A stretch of 64,000 bases of DNA, from positions 1 to 64,000 of the forward strand of contig NZ_PYVZ01000018.1 in NCBI RefSeq assembly GCF_003056405.1, in the 5' to 3' direction. Of the stretch, positions 33,452 through 43,319 are shown piece by piece (the first letter of the stretch is position 1; each line of letters opens with the position of its first letter). This DNA comes from Devosia indica. GTDB lineage: Bacteria > Pseudomonadota > Alphaproteobacteria > Rhizobiales > Devosiaceae. A program made the position numbers and the translations under genes. Below the pieces are notes generated by a model, which was not told where the DNA came from, searched no databases, and saw nothing but the letters and a program-made list of their open reading frames with translations.

Positions 33452-34003
33452 TTATCGCGGCAGCAAGACGTCGTCGACGACGTGAATCACACCATTGGAC
33501 TGATTGACATCGGCAATGGTCACCAGGGCCGCGCCGCCAGCTTCATCATAGATATAGACATGCGAGCCGCGCACTTCGGCGGTGAGGGCATCGCCACTGA
33601 CGGTCTGCATGTTGTAGCGGCCACCATTGGCGCGGGCGCGGCTGACCAGATCGCCTGCGGAAAGCTTGCCGGCCACGACATGGGCGGTCAACACCTTGAC
33701 TAGCTGGTCCTTGTTTTCTTCCATCAACAGCGTGTCGACGGTACCATCGGGCAGCTTGCCAAAGGCATCATTGGTGGGGGCGAACACGGTGAACGGGCCG
33801 GGGCTCTGGAGCGTTTCGACAAGGCCGGCAGCCGTGACAGCGGCGACAAGCGTGGTGTGGTCGGCCGAGTTGACGGCGTTTTCGACAATGTTCTTGTCGG
33901 CAAACATGGCGGCGCCGCCGACCATGGGATTGTCCTGAGCAATAGCGACGCTCGAGGCAAAGGCAAAAACGGCAGCGGCGATGGACGCCTTGGCAAATGA
34001 CAT
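33452..34003 (-). CDS. Fasciclin (FAS1) domain secreted protein
   Basis: 183 residues from ATG 34003 (GGGAGAA upstream). Residues 1-22 are a signal peptide (FAKASIAAAVFAFASSVAIA). One FAS1 domain follows: DHTTLVAAVTAAGLVETLQS, FTVFAPTNDAFGKLPDGTVD and the C-terminal IADVNQSNGVIHVVDDVLLP. The FAPTNDAF and VIHVVD motifs are canonical. FAS1 proteins are secreted adhesion-type modules; in rhizobia a relative (Nex18) is exported and symbiosis-linked. Single gene. Confidence 0.9.
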   Translation of the reverse strand: MSFAKASIAAAVFAFASSVAIAQDNPMVGGAAMFADKNIVENAVNSADHTTLVAAVTAAGLVETLQSPGPFTVFAPTNDAFGKLPDGTVDTLLMEENKDQLVKVLTAHVVAGKLSAGDLVSRARANGGRYNMQTVSGDALTAEVRGSHVYIYDEAGGAALVTIADVNQSNGVIHVVDDVLLPR

Positions 34004-34116
34004 GACTTTTCTCCCTGTTGTGTCGACCGGCGATTTCTTGTTCGCCGGTCCGATCACAGAGAGCTACGCGGCGCTTGTGAGGGCAGTTTCAGCCCCCACA
34101 TCACGCTCGCGTGAAG

Positions 34117-35058
34117 TCAGGGCAGCCGGGCGAGACGCTCGGTCAGCAGGGCATAGAAGCCATTCGCGTCGCCGCTGCGGATCCATGTTGCGTTGTAGCT
34201 GCGGCCGGTTACATGCCAGAAATCGGCCACGGTCATGCCCATGGTCAGCTCGCTTGCCGTTTCGATGGTCACATTGCAGTGGCGGCCCTCAAACAGCTCG
34301 GGCTGCAGCAGATAGGCGATGACTGTCGGATCGTGCAGGGGCGCGCCATCCCATCCGTACTTTTCGAGATCGAACGTCTCGGAGAAGGTCAACATGGCAT
34401 GCACGGCCTCGCCCGACTGGTTGCCCAGCGCCTTGATGGCTTTGAGGCGCGCCGGGGTCGACTGGATCATATGGGTGACATCAAGCGACAGGACGGTGAT
34501 CGGGGCACCGCAGCGCATCACCACATCGGCGGCTTCGGGGTCGACATAGATGTTGAATTCGGCTGCCGGGGTGATGTTGCCGACCTCGAAATAGGCCCCA
34601 CCCATCATCACGATTTCCTGGATGCGCTCGGCAATGGCCGGCTGTTTGACCAGGGCCATGGCGATGTTGGTCAGGGGACCCAGTGTGCACAGGGTGATGG
34701 TCTTCGGTTCGGCGTTCATCAGCGTTTCGATGATGTAGTCGACGCCGTGCTGGGCCTGCAGCGGGATGACAGGATCTGGTAGTTCGGGGCCGTTGAGACC
34801 GGTTTCGCCGTGCACATGTTCGGCGGTGACGAGATGGCGGCGCATCGGACGCGAGCAGCCGGCATATACTGGAATATCGGTGCGGCCGGACAGCTCGACG
34901 ACCTTGCGGGCATTGATCGCATTCTGCGCCAGTCCGACATTGCCGGCCACCGCGACAATGCCCAGCACATCGAGCTCTTCGGGCGAAGCCAGGGCGAGAA
35001 GGATGGCGACGGCATCGTCCTGTCCGGGGTCGGTGTCGATAATGATCTTGCGGGACAT
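34117..35058 (-). CDS. Inosine/uridine-preferring nucleoside hydrolase
   Basis: 313 residues from ATG 35058 (GGAAG six bases upstream). The calcium-binding N-terminus IIIDTDPGQDDAVAILLA is diagnostic, followed by GNVGLAQNAINARKVVEL, LCTLGPLTNIAMALVK, MGGAYFEVGNITPAAEFNIY and the late DPTVIAYLL with its conserved Asp. The enzyme hydrolyses the N-glycosidic bond of ribonucleosides to base and ribose. It is divergent from the AI-2E-type permease and has no visible partner transporter. Base preference is not assigned. Confidence 0.9.
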   Translation of the reverse strand: MSRKIIIDTDPGQDDAVAILLALASPEELDVLGIVAVAGNVGLAQNAINARKVVELSGRTDIPVYAGCSRPMRRHLVTAEHVHGETGLNGPELPDPVIPLQAQHGVDYIIETLMNAEPKTITLCTLGPLTNIAMALVKQPAIAERIQEIVMMGGAYFEVGNITPAAEFNIYVDPEAADVVMRCGAPITVLSLDVTHMIQSTPARLKAIKALGNQSGEAVHAMLTFSETFDLEKYGWDGAPLHDPTVIAYLLQPELFEGRHCNVTIETASELTMGMTVADFWHVTGRSYNATWIRSGDANGFYALLTERLARLP

Positions 35059-35202
35059 GAAGGCTTCCAAAAGACTCAGGCGTTGATTTTGGGCCGGAGT
35101 TTATCCAAGGCCGTGGGCGCGGTCGATGCACCAACTGGTCGCGGCGGAACGAAAGCTGCTCGAGACGCGTTTTTGCAGTTCCTCCCAGTTGTGGAAATCC
35201 AA

Positions 35203-36453
35203 ATGCGTCATCCCCATGCCGGCCTTCCCGCCGATGTCGATCAAAGCCAGTTTGAGCGTGTGCTGAACAATGCCGCGCGCCTGGCCGTGGTCGGTATTGG
35301 GTTTGCCGTGCTGCTGACAGTGTTGCAGGCAGGGCAAGTGTTTCTTGCTCCTGTCATGCTGGCGATTGTGGTCGGCCTGATGTTCGGGCCGGTGGCTGAC
35401 CGGGTGGAAAGCTGGGGCGTGCCGCCAGCGCTTTCGGCTGGCGTCGTGGTGCTGCTGCTGCTTACGGTTATTGCAGGGTTCGCCACACTGTTCGCCGTGC
35501 CGCTGAGCGAATGGGTGGCGCGCGCCCCCTTGATCTGGGAGAAGCTGCAGGCGCAACTGGCCAATCTGAAAGAGCCGCTGGAGTCGATCGGCCAGTTCCA
35601 GGAGCAGTTGACCTCGGTCCTCGGCACAGATGGCGCGATGTCCGTGCAGGTGGAAGATGCCAGCACGGTGACGGGTGTGGCCATGCTGGCTCCCGCGGCG
35701 CTGGCGCAGGTGGCGATCTTCCTGGCCAGTCTCTACTTCTTCGTTGCCACGCGCGATCATATCCGCATGTCGGTGCTTTCCATGTGCGTAACGCGGCGCA
35801 TGCGCTGGCGCACGGCTCATGTTTTCCGCGATGTCGAACTCAAGGTCAGCCGGTTTTTGCTCTCGGTCACCCTGATTAATCTATGCGTCGGCACGGCGGT
35901 GTCGATTGCCATGTGGGCCATCGGCATGCCGTCGCCGCTCCTGTGGGGCGCCATGGCGGCTGTCCTCAACTACATTCCTTATGTGGGCCAGGCGATCATG
36001 GTCACGGTGTTGATCGCGGTGGGCCTGGGGACGCAGACCGAGCTCTGGCAGATCCTGTTGCCGGTCGCCTGCTACGCAGGGATCAATTTTATCGAAGGTC
36101 AGATCTTCACGCCGCATTTCATTGGCCGATCGCTAACGCTCAATCCGTTCATCATCTTTCTCTCGATCACCTTCTGGATCTGGGCCTGGGGCCCGGTTGG
36201 CGGGCTCGTGGCGGTGCCAACCTTGCTGATTGCCCAGTCGGTGATTGCCCATGCCCTGCCCAGCAAGCCAGTCGCGCCGCGCAAGCCGGTGCGCCGTACG
36301 CGCCAGATGAGCGACCGCGAAGAGTTGCTGGCCAATGCGGCTCAGGCGATAGCCGAGAAGCGCCAGGACGAAGAGAGCGAGGCCCGCAAGCAGGAGCGCG
36401 AGGAGCCGCCTCAAGGTACGGGACCAACCGGGGTCGAGCCCTCCACCAGCTAG
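35203..36453 (+). CDS. AI-2E family transporter (PerM-like)
   Basis: 416 residues from ATG 35203. The frame is open back to 34810, but that part lies antisense to the nucleoside hydrolase and is excluded. About eight membrane segments: two near 30-75, one near 85-110, then a cytoplasmic region with LKEPLESIGQFQEQLTSVLG and a cluster from 190 onward with FIEGQIFTPHFIGRSLTLNP, the family signature. The last 60 residues are highly charged. Family members export varied solutes or act as Na+/H+ antiporters; the AI-2 link is only a name. Confidence 0.82.
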   Translation: MRHPHAGLPADVDQSQFERVLNNAARLAVVGIGFAVLLTVLQAGQVFLAPVMLAIVVGLMFGPVADRVESWGVPPALSAGVVVLLLLTVIAGFATLFAVPLSEWVARAPLIWEKLQAQLANLKEPLESIGQFQEQLTSVLGTDGAMSVQVEDASTVTGVAMLAPAALAQVAIFLASLYFFVATRDHIRMSVLSMCVTRRMRWRTAHVFRDVELKVSRFLLSVTLINLCVGTAVSIAMWAIGMPSPLLWGAMAAVLNYIPYVGQAIMVTVLIAVGLGTQTELWQILLPVACYAGINFIEGQIFTPHFIGRSLTLNPFIIFLSITFWIWAWGPVGGLVAVPTLLIAQSVIAHALPSKPVAPRKPVRRTRQMSDREELLANAAQAIAEKRQDEESEARKQEREEPPQGTGPTGVEPSTS

Positions 36454-36537
36454 GAAGCTGCCATCCGCTCCCAAGCGCTTGACGGCATCGGTCTGACACA
36501 CCAGTGTCCAGCCGAATAACGGCGACGGGGAAAAGCC

Positions 36538-38394
36538 ATGGCAGGTGAAGTAGCGGCCCATGCGGCAGAGGCAGCCCATCACGGTCTCGACCTTGTGCCG
36601 GTTGTGGCCTTGCTGGCAGCAGGAACCATCGCAGTTCCGATATTTCGGCGAATCGGTCTCGGTTCGGTGCTTGGCTATCTGGCGGCGGGCCTGCTGCTTG
36701 GGCCCTCGGGCATCGGCCTGATTTCAGATCCGGCCTCGGTGCTGCACGCGGCCGAACTGGGCGTAGTGCTGTTTCTCTTTATCATCGGGCTGGAAATGGA
36801 GCCGGGCCGGCTCTGGTCCCTGCGCCAGCAGATCTTTGGCCTGGGCGTCATTCAGGTCGCGGTCTCAGGTGCGCTGTTGACCGGAATCGGCGTGTTGCTG
36901 GGCTTCGCGCCCGTCGTCGCCTTTGTCTTCGGCATGGGTTTTGTGCTGACCTCGACCGCGATCGTCATGCAGATCCTGGGCGAACGCGGTGAGCTGGCGA
37001 CACCCGGCGGCCAGAAAATGGTGTCGGTGCTGCTGCTCGAAGACCTCGCCATCGTGCCGCTGCTGGCCGTTGTCACGTTGATGGCGCCCTCGACCGGCGA
37101 TGTCAGCATGACCGCCCGGCTGGTTTCCTTCGGTGTCGCCGTCGGCGCGATCGTACTGCTGATCTTCCTCGGGCGGCGGATCATGAATCCGTTTTTCGCG
37201 CTGCTGGCCCAGGCCAAGGTGCGCGAGGTGATGACGGCGGCAGCGCTGCTGGTGGTGCTGGGCGCCGCCTTGCTGTTCCAGGTCAGCGGGTTGTCCATGG
37301 CCATGGGCGCGTTCCTCGCCGGCGTATTGCTGTCGACTTCGACATTCAAGCATCAGCTCGAGGCCGACGTGGAACCCTTCAGGGGACTGCTGCTGGGCCT
37401 GTTCTTCCTGGCGGTCGGCATGTCGCTCGACCTGTCCGTCGTCGGTGAAAACTGGGGTCTAATTGCGATCAGCGTCGTAAGCTATATGCTGGTCAAGGCG
37501 GCAGCGATCTATGTCATTGCACGGCTGCTGAAGTCGGATCATGCGGAGGCGCTTGAGCGCGCCGTGTTGATGGGGCAGGGCGGCGAATTCGCCTTTGTGC
37601 TCTACACCACCGCCGCCACCAGCGGCCTGATCGACGCGCCCACCAATGCGATCTTCACGGCAACGGTGATCATCTCGATGGTGATCACGCCCTTTGCCAT
37701 CATCGGCATGCGCTATCTGATGCCAAAAGCGGTGCAGTCCATGGATGGAGTGGAAGAGGCCGATGGTCTGAGCGGCAAGGTGCTGATTATCGGCTTTGGC
37801 CGTTTCGGACAGATTGTCAGCCAGCCGCTGCTGGCCCTCAAACACACTGTGTCTATTATCGACAACGATACGGATATGATCAGGGCCGCGGCGCAGATCG
37901 GATTCAAGGTCCATTATGGCGACGGGACGCGGCTCGATATCCTTCGGGCGGCGGGCGCATCGACGGCCGACCTGATCCTGATCTGTACCGATCAGCGCGC
38001 GCAGACCACGCGAATTGCCGAATTGCTGCGCGATGAGTTTCCTCTCGCGCGGGTGATGGCGCGGGCCTTTGATCGCTCGCACGGCATCGAGCTGGTGCGG
38101 GCAGGGGTGGAATACCAAATTCGCGAGACCTTTGAGTCGGCGATCAACTTTGGTGGCGAGGCGATCCGGATGCTTGGTGCAACCGATGAAGAGGCCGATG
38201 AAGTCATCGAGGGCGTGCGCAGCCGCGACCGGCAGCGTTTCGAGCTGCAACTGGGTGGCGAGGACTGGCGCAACCTGACCCAATTGCTGATCAGCAATGC
38301 GCGGGATCAGGCGCGTGAGGGTGGCGTGTCCATTCCCGAGGAGACGGCAGAGGCTGCTGCAAGCCAGTCCGCGGAACAAGCGCGGGGCAGCTAG
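36538..38394 (+). CDS. CPA2 monovalent cation:proton antiporter with TrkA-N domain (KefB/KefC-like)
   Basis: 618 residues. The first 390 hold 12-13 membrane segments, including IIGLEMEPGRLWSLRQQIFG, FVLTSTAIVMQILGERGELA and MLLGLFFLAVGMSLDLSVV-like motifs of CPA2. A cytoplasmic RCK/TrkA-N domain starts near 410 with VLIIGFGRFGQIVSQPLLAL (Rossmann GxGxxG) and ends near 530. The protein exchanges K+ (or Na+) for protons. The C-terminal tail after 570 is Ala/Glu rich. No KefF/KefG ancillary gene is adjacent. The gene starts 85 bp after the permease gene. Confidence 0.9.
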   Translation: MAGEVAAHAAEAAHHGLDLVPVVALLAAGTIAVPIFRRIGLGSVLGYLAAGLLLGPSGIGLISDPASVLHAAELGVVLFLFIIGLEMEPGRLWSLRQQIFGLGVIQVAVSGALLTGIGVLLGFAPVVAFVFGMGFVLTSTAIVMQILGERGELATPGGQKMVSVLLLEDLAIVPLLAVVTLMAPSTGDVSMTARLVSFGVAVGAIVLLIFLGRRIMNPFFALLAQAKVREVMTAAALLVVLGAALLFQVSGLSMAMGAFLAGVLLSTSTFKHQLEADVEPFRGLLLGLFFLAVGMSLDLSVVGENWGLIAISVVSYMLVKAAAIYVIARLLKSDHAEALERAVLMGQGGEFAFVLYTTAATSGLIDAPTNAIFTATVIISMVITPFAIIGMRYLMPKAVQSMDGVEEADGLSGKVLIIGFGRFGQIVSQPLLALKHTVSIIDNDTDMIRAAAQIGFKVHYGDGTRLDILRAAGASTADLILICTDQRAQTTRIAELLRDEFPLARVMARAFDRSHGIELVRAGVEYQIRETFESAINFGGEAIRMLGATDEEADEVIEGVRSRDRQRFELQLGGEDWRNLTQLLISNARDQAREGGVSIPEETAEAAASQSAEQARGS

Positions 38395-38491
38395 TCACCA
38401 ATGAAATATTCGGGGGCTTTCCCCTGCATAAATTAAGTGCAACACTGCACCTATTCTGAGGGGAACATCGATATGAACACTGGATTGCGAG

Positions 38492-40963
38492 ATGCCGCAA
38501 AAGCCGATCGTTTACGATGCGCCCACACCCGAACCCCGCGCGATAACAGTTGAGGCCATTCAGGCCGAGATCCTTGAAAAGCTGATCTATTCGGTCGGCA
38601 AGGATCCGATTGTCGCCCGACCGCATGACTGGTTGCGCGCCACCATTCTGGCCGTGCGCGACCGGATCATGGACCGCTGGATGGAGAGTTCGCGCGAGAC
38701 GTGGCGAACCTCGAACAAGCGGGTCTACTATCTCAGCCTTGAGTTCCTCATCGGGCGGCTGATGCGCGATGCCATGAGCAATGTCGGGTTGATGGAGCCG
38801 GTGGCCGAAGCGCTGAAAAATCTCGATGTCGATCTGGGCGATCTGATCAATCTCGAGCCAGACGCAGCGCTGGGCAATGGCGGCCTTGGGCGCCTGGCGG
38901 CCTGTTTCCTCGAGTCCATGTCCTCGGTGAAAATCCCGGCCTATGGCTATGGTATTCGCTATGTGCATGGCCTGTTCCGGCAGGAAATGAGCGAAGGCTG
39001 GCAGGTCGAACTGCCCGAGGAATGGCTGGCTCACGGCAATCCCTGGGAGTTCGAGCGACGCGAGAGTGCCTATGAAGTCGGGTTTGGCGGCCATGTCGAG
39101 CCGGTCACCGATCCCGATGGTGAGGTGCGTCAGGAATGGCGGCCGAATGAGCATCTTCTGGCCGTGGCCTTTGATACGCCGATTGTCGGCTGGCGCGGGG
39201 CGCGGGTGAATACGCTCCGTCTCTGGAGCGCGCAACCCATCGACCCGATCCTGCTCGACAAGTTCAATTCCGGTGACCATATCGGGGCGCTCGAAGAAAG
39301 CGCCAAGGCGGAAGCCATCACCCGCGTGCTCTACCCTGCAGACTCGACAGCGGCGGGGCAGGAGCTGCGCTTGCGCCAGGAGTTCTTCTTCTCCTCGGCC
39401 TCACTGCAGGACATCGTCCGCCGCCATCTGCAGCAATATGGTGATCTGGGCTCGCTGGCCGACAAGGTGGCGATTCAGCTCAACGATACGCATCCCGCCA
39501 TTTCCGTGGCCGAGCTGATGCGCATTCTGGTCGATGACAACGGGATCAAATGGGCCAAGGCCTGGCAGATCACCAGGGGCACGTTCGGCTATACCAACCA
39601 TACCCTGCTGCCCGAGGCGCTGGAGAGCTGGCCGGTGGCCCTGCTCGAACGCCTGCTGCCGCGTCACATGCAGATCGTCTATCAGATCAATGCCGATGTG
39701 CTGGCCGAAGCGCGCAACAAGACGAAGTTCTCCGATCAGCAGATCGCCAATGTGTCGCTGATTGACGAGCATGGCGGCCGCCGGGTGCGCATGGGCCAAC
39801 TGGCCTTTGTCGGATCACATTCGATCAATGGCGTGTCGGCGCTGCATACCGAACTGATGAAGCAGACGGTGTTTGCCGATCTGCACAGGCTCTATCCCGA
39901 GCGCATCAATAACAAGACCAATGGCATCACCCCGCGGCGCTGGCTGATGCAGTGCAACCCGACGCTGACGCGACTGGTGTCGGACCGGATCGGGCCGGAA
40001 TTCCTGGATGATATCGACAAGCTGCACCAGCTTTTGCCACACGCCGAGGATCCCAGCTTCCAGAAGCAGTTCGCCGAGGTAAAACTCAATAACAAGAAGA
40101 AGCTGGCCAAGCTCATCAAGGACCGGCTGAACATCACCGTGTCCCCCGATGCCATGTTCGATGTGCAGATCAAGCGCATCCACGAATACAAGCGGCAATT
40201 GCTCAACATCATCCATGCCGTGGCGCTCTACGATGAAATCCGCGCCCATCCGGAAAAGGAATGGGTGCCACGGGTCAAGATCTTCGCGGGCAAGGCGGCG
40301 CCGAGTTACTGGAACGCCAAGCTGATCATCAAGCTGATCAACGACGTCGCGCGGGTCATCAATAACGACCCGGCGGTGCGTGGCCTGCTCAAGGTGGTGT
40401 TCCTGCCCAATTACAATGTGAGCCTGGCCGAGGTCATCGTGCCGGCGGCGGATCTGTCGGAACAGATATCGACCGCGGGCATGGAAGCCTCGGGCACCGG
40501 CAACATGAAGTTCATGGCCAATGGCGCCATCACCATCGGCACCATGGATGGGGCCAATGTGGAGATGCACAAGGAGGTTGGCGAGAAGAATATCGTCATC
40601 TTCGGGCTGACCACGGACGAGGTCGAGGACAAGCGGGCCCGTTCAGAAGTGCCGCGTGCAGCGATAGACGCGTCGCCGCGCTTGCGCGAGGCGCTGGATT
40701 CCATCTCCACCGGTGTGTTCTCTCCGGATGATCCGCATCGCTATCGCGATCTGATTGGCGGGCTCTATGATCATGACTGGTTCATGGTGGCGCGGGACTT
40801 CGATGCCTATGTGGCGGCGCAGGCCAAGGTCGATGCCATCTGGCGCGACAAGAAGAAGTGGACGGCCATGGCCATCCGCAACACCGCGAGCGTGGGCTTT
40901 TTCTCGTCGGACAGGACGATCCGGCAATATGCAGAAGATATCTGGGGCGTATCGACGTCCTAG
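38492..40963 (+). CDS. glgP: Glycogen/starch phosphorylase
   Basis: 823 residues, GT35 family. TSNKRVYYLSLEFLIGRLMR and LEPDAALGNGGLGRLAACFL near 115 match the phosphorylase core. The PLP lysine lies in EASGTGNMKFMANGAITIGT near 670, preceded by QISTAGME. It releases glucose-1-phosphate from the ends of glycogen in the cytosol. It is first in the glycogen cluster, and a terminator-like hairpin separates it from glgB, so it can be expressed apart. Start ATG 38492; an upstream ATG at 38473 is out of frame. Confidence 0.95.
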   Translation: MPQKPIVYDAPTPEPRAITVEAIQAEILEKLIYSVGKDPIVARPHDWLRATILAVRDRIMDRWMESSRETWRTSNKRVYYLSLEFLIGRLMRDAMSNVGLMEPVAEALKNLDVDLGDLINLEPDAALGNGGLGRLAACFLESMSSVKIPAYGYGIRYVHGLFRQEMSEGWQVELPEEWLAHGNPWEFERRESAYEVGFGGHVEPVTDPDGEVRQEWRPNEHLLAVAFDTPIVGWRGARVNTLRLWSAQPIDPILLDKFNSGDHIGALEESAKAEAITRVLYPADSTAAGQELRLRQEFFFSSASLQDIVRRHLQQYGDLGSLADKVAIQLNDTHPAISVAELMRILVDDNGIKWAKAWQITRGTFGYTNHTLLPEALESWPVALLERLLPRHMQIVYQINADVLAEARNKTKFSDQQIANVSLIDEHGGRRVRMGQLAFVGSHSINGVSALHTELMKQTVFADLHRLYPERINNKTNGITPRRWLMQCNPTLTRLVSDRIGPEFLDDIDKLHQLLPHAEDPSFQKQFAEVKLNNKKKLAKLIKDRLNITVSPDAMFDVQIKRIHEYKRQLLNIIHAVALYDEIRAHPEKEWVPRVKIFAGKAAPSYWNAKLIIKLINDVARVINNDPAVRGLLKVVFLPNYNVSLAEVIVPAADLSEQISTAGMEASGTGNMKFMANGAITIGTMDGANVEMHKEVGEKNIVIFGLTTDEVEDKRARSEVPRAAIDASPRLREALDSISTGVFSPDDPHRYRDLIGGLYDHDWFMVARDFDAYVAAQAKVDAIWRDKKKWTAMAIRNTASVGFFSSDRTIRQYAEDIWGVSTS

Positions 40964-40972
40964 AGCGCAAGC

Positions 40973-41020
40973 GCGCGCAGTCGCACCTGACGCAAGATCA
41001 GGATTGCGCGCAGAGTTTTT
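40973..41020 (+). terminator. Terminator or attenuator between glgP and glgB
   Basis: GCGCGCA (40973-40979) pairs with TGCGCGC (41005-41011); an inner stem CCTGA/TCAGG (40986-40990, 41098-less: 40998-41002) fits inside, and TTTTT follows at 41016-41020. The stem carries an internal loop, so termination may be partial, which would lower biosynthetic gene expression relative to glgP. Confidence 0.6.
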
Positions 41021-41066
41021 GTTGGGCCGGCCGGGATGATTGGCAGGCCGTTGGGGGAGCGTGAGA

Positions 41067-43262
41067 GTGAGTGTGAGCAAGGAAAGCTGGCAGGCGGACG
41101 AACGGGAAATCGAAGCCATTGTGGCGGGGCGCCACAGCAATGCCTTTGCCTTTCTTGGGCTTCACGAGGTGGCCGGGCACCGGGTGCTACGGGCCTTCGT
41201 GCCCCATGCGGACACGCTGAACGCCTTTACGCTCGACGGGGCGCCACTCGGGCACATGATCCCGCGCCATAAGGGCGGGTTCTTTGAGGCCAAGGTGGAC
41301 ATCACCGAGCGGCAGCCGATCCGCTATGAGGCCAAAAATGCCGGCGGAAGCTGGACGGTCTATGATCCCTATTCCTTCGGCCCCGTGCTCGGTCCGATGG
41401 ACGACTACTACATCGGTGAAGGCAGCCATTTGCGGCTGTTCGACAAGATGGGCGCCCACGAAATGGAGTTCGAGGGCATCCACGGCACGCATTTCGCCGT
41501 CTGGGCCCCCAATGCGCAACGCGTTTCCGTGGTGGGACCATGGAATGATTGGGATGGCCGGCGCCACCCGATGCGCAATCGCCAGGGCATCTGGGAAGTG
41601 TTCATCCCGGTGCTGGGCACGGGCACCATCTACAAGTACGAGATCGTCGGGCCAAACGGGCAGGTCCTGCCGTTGAAAGCGGACCCCTATGCCCGACAGG
41701 CGGAAATGCGGCCGCGAACCGCTTCGGTGGTCCCCGACCCGACGCCGTTCACCTGGACCGACCAGAAATATATGGAAGAACGCGCAACGCGTGACTGGCG
41801 CCGCACGCCCATGTCCATTTACGAGGTACATCTGGGGTCCTGGCGGCGGCGACCCGACGGCAGCTTCATGTCCTATGACCAGCTTGCCGAGCAACTCGTG
41901 CCCTATGCGGCTGACATGGGGTACACCCATCTCGAATTGATGCCGATCTCCGAGCATCCGTTCGATCCGAGCTGGGGCTATCAACCGACCGGGCTTTATG
42001 CCCCGACGGCGCGGTTCGGCGATCCGGCCGGGTTTGCGCGACTGGTCAATGCAGCCCATGAGGCAGGGCTGGGAGTGATCCTGGATTGGGTGCCAGCGCA
42101 TTTCCCGACGGACGAGCATGGCCTGTCGCATTTCGACGGCACCGCGCTCTATGAGCATGAAGACCCGCGCCAGGGCTTTCATCCGGACTGGAACACAGCG
42201 ATCTACAATTTCGGGCGCAAGGAGGTTTCGGCCTACCTCACGAACAATGCCCTGTTCTGGTTCGACCAGTTCCATATCGACGGGCTGCGGGTCGATGCGG
42301 TCGCCTCAATGCTCTATCTCGACTATTCGCGACAGCCCGGCGAGTGGGTGCCCAACCAGCATGGCGGCAACCAGAACCTGGAGGCCGTGGCCTTTCTGCA
42401 GCGGGTCAATGCCGAGGTCTATCGCCAGTACCCCGGTGCTTTCATGATCGCAGAAGAATCGACGGCATGGCCCGGTGTGAGCTCACCGACCTATGCCGGA
42501 GGGCTGGGTTTCGGGTTCAAGTGGAACATGGGTTTCATGAACGATACCCTGCGGTTCATGAGCCGGGAAACGATCCATCGCCGGTTCCACCACAACGATA
42601 TGACCTTCGGGCTGATGTACGCGTTTACTGAGAATTTCGTGCTGCCGCTAAGCCATGACGAGGTGGTGCACGGCAAGGGCGCGCTGCTTTCGAAAATGCC
42701 TGGAGACGACTGGCAGCAATTTGCAAATCTGCGCGCCTATCTGGCCTTCATGTGGGGCCATCCGGGCAAGAAACTGCTGTTCATGGGCCAGGAGTTCGCT
42801 CAGCGCGAAGAATGGTCCGAGAGTCAGGCGCTTGACTGGTATCTGCTCGACGCGCCGAGCCATGAAGGCATGCGGCGATTGGTGGCGGACCTCAATGCGG
42901 CCTATCGCAGCCTGCCGGCGCTGTACGAACGCGATTGCGAGCCAGAGGGGTTCGAATGGGTGATCGGCAATGATCAGGCCAATTCGGTCCTGGCCTGGCT
43001 GCGCAAGGCGCCAGATGCCGATCCGGTGCTGGTGATCTCCAATTTCACGCCAGTGCCACGCAGTCACTACAAGGTACCACTGCCCAAGGCCGGGCGCTGG
43101 GTGGAGCGGATCAATACCGATGCCGGTTGGTATTCGGGTGGCAACACCGGCAACCAGGGCGCGGTCGTTGCCAAGGCTGTCGAGGGGCAGCACTGGCCGG
43201 CCGAGGCGGAAATCTATCTGCCGCCATTGGCGACACTGTTTCTGAAATATGAGCCGGCCTGA
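41067..43262 (+). CDS. glgB: 1,4-alpha-glucan branching enzyme
   Basis: 731 residues from GTG 41067, seven bases after GGGGAG; GTG 41061 and TTG 41040 are alternatives. An N-terminal CBM48-type region (about 15-210) precedes the GH13 barrel. Catalytic residues: nucleophile Asp in GLRVDAVASMLYLDYS, acid Glu in MIAEESTAWPGVSSP, and the stabilising Asp in LPLSHDEVVHGKGALLSK. It forms alpha-1,6 branches in glycogen. It works with glgC and glgA next to it. Confidence 0.95.
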   Translation: MSVSKESWQADEREIEAIVAGRHSNAFAFLGLHEVAGHRVLRAFVPHADTLNAFTLDGAPLGHMIPRHKGGFFEAKVDITERQPIRYEAKNAGGSWTVYDPYSFGPVLGPMDDYYIGEGSHLRLFDKMGAHEMEFEGIHGTHFAVWAPNAQRVSVVGPWNDWDGRRHPMRNRQGIWEVFIPVLGTGTIYKYEIVGPNGQVLPLKADPYARQAEMRPRTASVVPDPTPFTWTDQKYMEERATRDWRRTPMSIYEVHLGSWRRRPDGSFMSYDQLAEQLVPYAADMGYTHLELMPISEHPFDPSWGYQPTGLYAPTARFGDPAGFARLVNAAHEAGLGVILDWVPAHFPTDEHGLSHFDGTALYEHEDPRQGFHPDWNTAIYNFGRKEVSAYLTNNALFWFDQFHIDGLRVDAVASMLYLDYSRQPGEWVPNQHGGNQNLEAVAFLQRVNAEVYRQYPGAFMIAEESTAWPGVSSPTYAGGLGFGFKWNMGFMNDTLRFMSRETIHRRFHHNDMTFGLMYAFTENFVLPLSHDEVVHGKGALLSKMPGDDWQQFANLRAYLAFMWGHPGKKLLFMGQEFAQREEWSESQALDWYLLDAPSHEGMRRLVADLNAAYRSLPALYERDCEPEGFEWVIGNDQANSVLAWLRKAPDADPVLVISNFTPVPRSHYKVPLPKAGRWVERINTDAGWYSGGNTGNQGAVVAKAVEGQHWPAEAEIYLPPLATLFLKYEPA

Positions 43263-43283
43263 GGCGGCTCGGGTGAGATAAGA

Positions 43284-43299
43284 CCCGGCAGAAGCCGGG
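43284..43299 (+). other. Short hairpin between glgB and glgC
   Basis: CCCGGC, loop AGAA, GCCGGG; the stem is followed by the glgC ribosome binding site region rather than T residues. It may modulate mRNA decay. Confidence 0.45.
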
Positions 43300-43319
43300 C
43301 TCAAGCGGAGGGAAATAAT

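Noticed and set aside
34810-35202. N-terminal extension of the AI-2E-type permease
   Set aside because: This part is antisense to the conserved N-terminus of the nucleoside hydrolase (DTDPGQDD); family homology starts after 35203.
38434-38450. GTGCA-N4-TGCAC inverted repeat upstream of glgP
   Set aside because: Arms are short and the arrangement differs from the TGCACTGAGTGCA operator of the TetR regulator; no promoter context supports it.
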